Source: Spirodela intermedia (Eukaryota; Streptophyta; Magnoliopsida; Alismatales; Araceae). From it: a stretch of DNA of 64,000 nt. A program made the translations under genes and the position numbers. Below are positions 63,854 to 64,000 of this stretch, in pieces; positions within the stretch are counted from its first letter, which is position 1, and every line of letters begins with the position of its first letter. The stretch covers positions 5,735,501 through 5,799,500 of the forward strand of contig LR746269.1 of the NCBI GenBank assembly GCA_902729315.2, read 5' to 3'. The notes under the pieces are model-generated. The model was not told where the DNA came from. It saw only the letters and a list, made by a program, of their open reading frames with translations, and did no database searches.

Positions 63854-64000
63854 ATGAGGAGGGCAGGAAGATCGATCGGGACGGCGCTGGACTGCTCCGA
63901 GAGCAGCGAGTTGGCGTGCTGCGGTGGGGCGATCGACCGGTTTTCCGACGGGGAAGAGACGCTTGTTGTGTCCTCCAGGTACCATCTCTGGTCGTCTGCG
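63854..64000 (+). CDS. possible first exon of an unidentified gene, cut by the window edge
   Basis: From ATG 63854 the frame stays open for 49 codons to the window end. It follows a GA-rich leader-like stretch, as in other genes here. The peptide begins MRRAGRSIGTALDCSES and continues through AIDRFSDGEETLVV. A good splice donor, CAG|GTACC, occurs near 63977-63981, so the first coding exon may end there. I do not recognise the protein. Confidence 0.35.
   Translation, partial: MRRAGRSIGTALDCSESSELACCGGAIDRFSDGEETLVVSSRYHLWSSA

Noticed and set aside
1-64000. CRISPR arrays, rRNA or tRNA genes and bacterial operon features.
   Set aside because: None present; the window is clearly plant nuclear DNA and no tRNA-like cloverleaf was spotted by eye.

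Overview
The window is nuclear DNA of a flowering plant, most likely a monocot. The genes are split by many GT-AG introns, the intergenic DNA is rich in (GA)n/(CT)n tracts, and every recognisable product is a plant protein. The monocot call rests mainly on the COI1 C-terminus (WVQGYKAS and FWNIEF motifs and a DCPxSVVP-type tail) and on GC-rich first exons. I cannot name the species. The DNA is fairly gene-dense, with nine recognised genes plus one clipped possible gene and one obvious, badly decayed LTR retrotransposon.

Layout, left to right. On the minus strand: a cytosolic alpha-glucan phosphorylase (PHS2 type, its last residues cut off by the left edge), the jasmonate co-receptor COI1 (three exons), a calmodulin-binding transcription activator (CAMTA, 11 exons over 12.7 kb) and a DEAH-box RNA helicase of the RID1/DEAH4 type (12 exons). 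A 1.15 kb divergent promoter follows. On the plus strand: a mitochondrial uncoupling protein (PUMP/UCP, nine exons), a single-exon class I small heat-shock protein with a heat-shock element and TATA box, a degenerate 3.3 kb Ty1/copia element lying in the opposite orientation, and two tandem single-exon COPT/Ctr copper transporters. Back on the minus strand: an unfamiliar plant protein (four exons) recognised only by short motifs, and a GC1-type (Guanylate_cyc_2/GUCD1) protein with nine exons. The right edge holds what may be the first exon of a divergent plus-strand gene.

All exon models were built by eye from homology to remembered family sequences and by requiring splice consensus and reading-frame phase to close. 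Closure gave whole-codon totals of 585 aa (COI1), 1000 aa (CAMTA), 709 aa (helicase), 307 aa (UCP), 345 aa (unfamiliar protein) and 290 aa (GC1-like). There is no operon logic here, as each gene is its own unit. A loose theme is stress and hormone response (COI1, CAMTA, small HSP, UCP, copper uptake), but I see no evidence that the genes act as a cluster. I found no clearly new biological system. The most useful leads are a GC-AG intron in the phosphorylase, paired GTAC copper-response cores just upstream of both COPT TATA boxes, the little-described 345-aa gene, and the Cys/His/Asp arrangement in the GC1-like protein.
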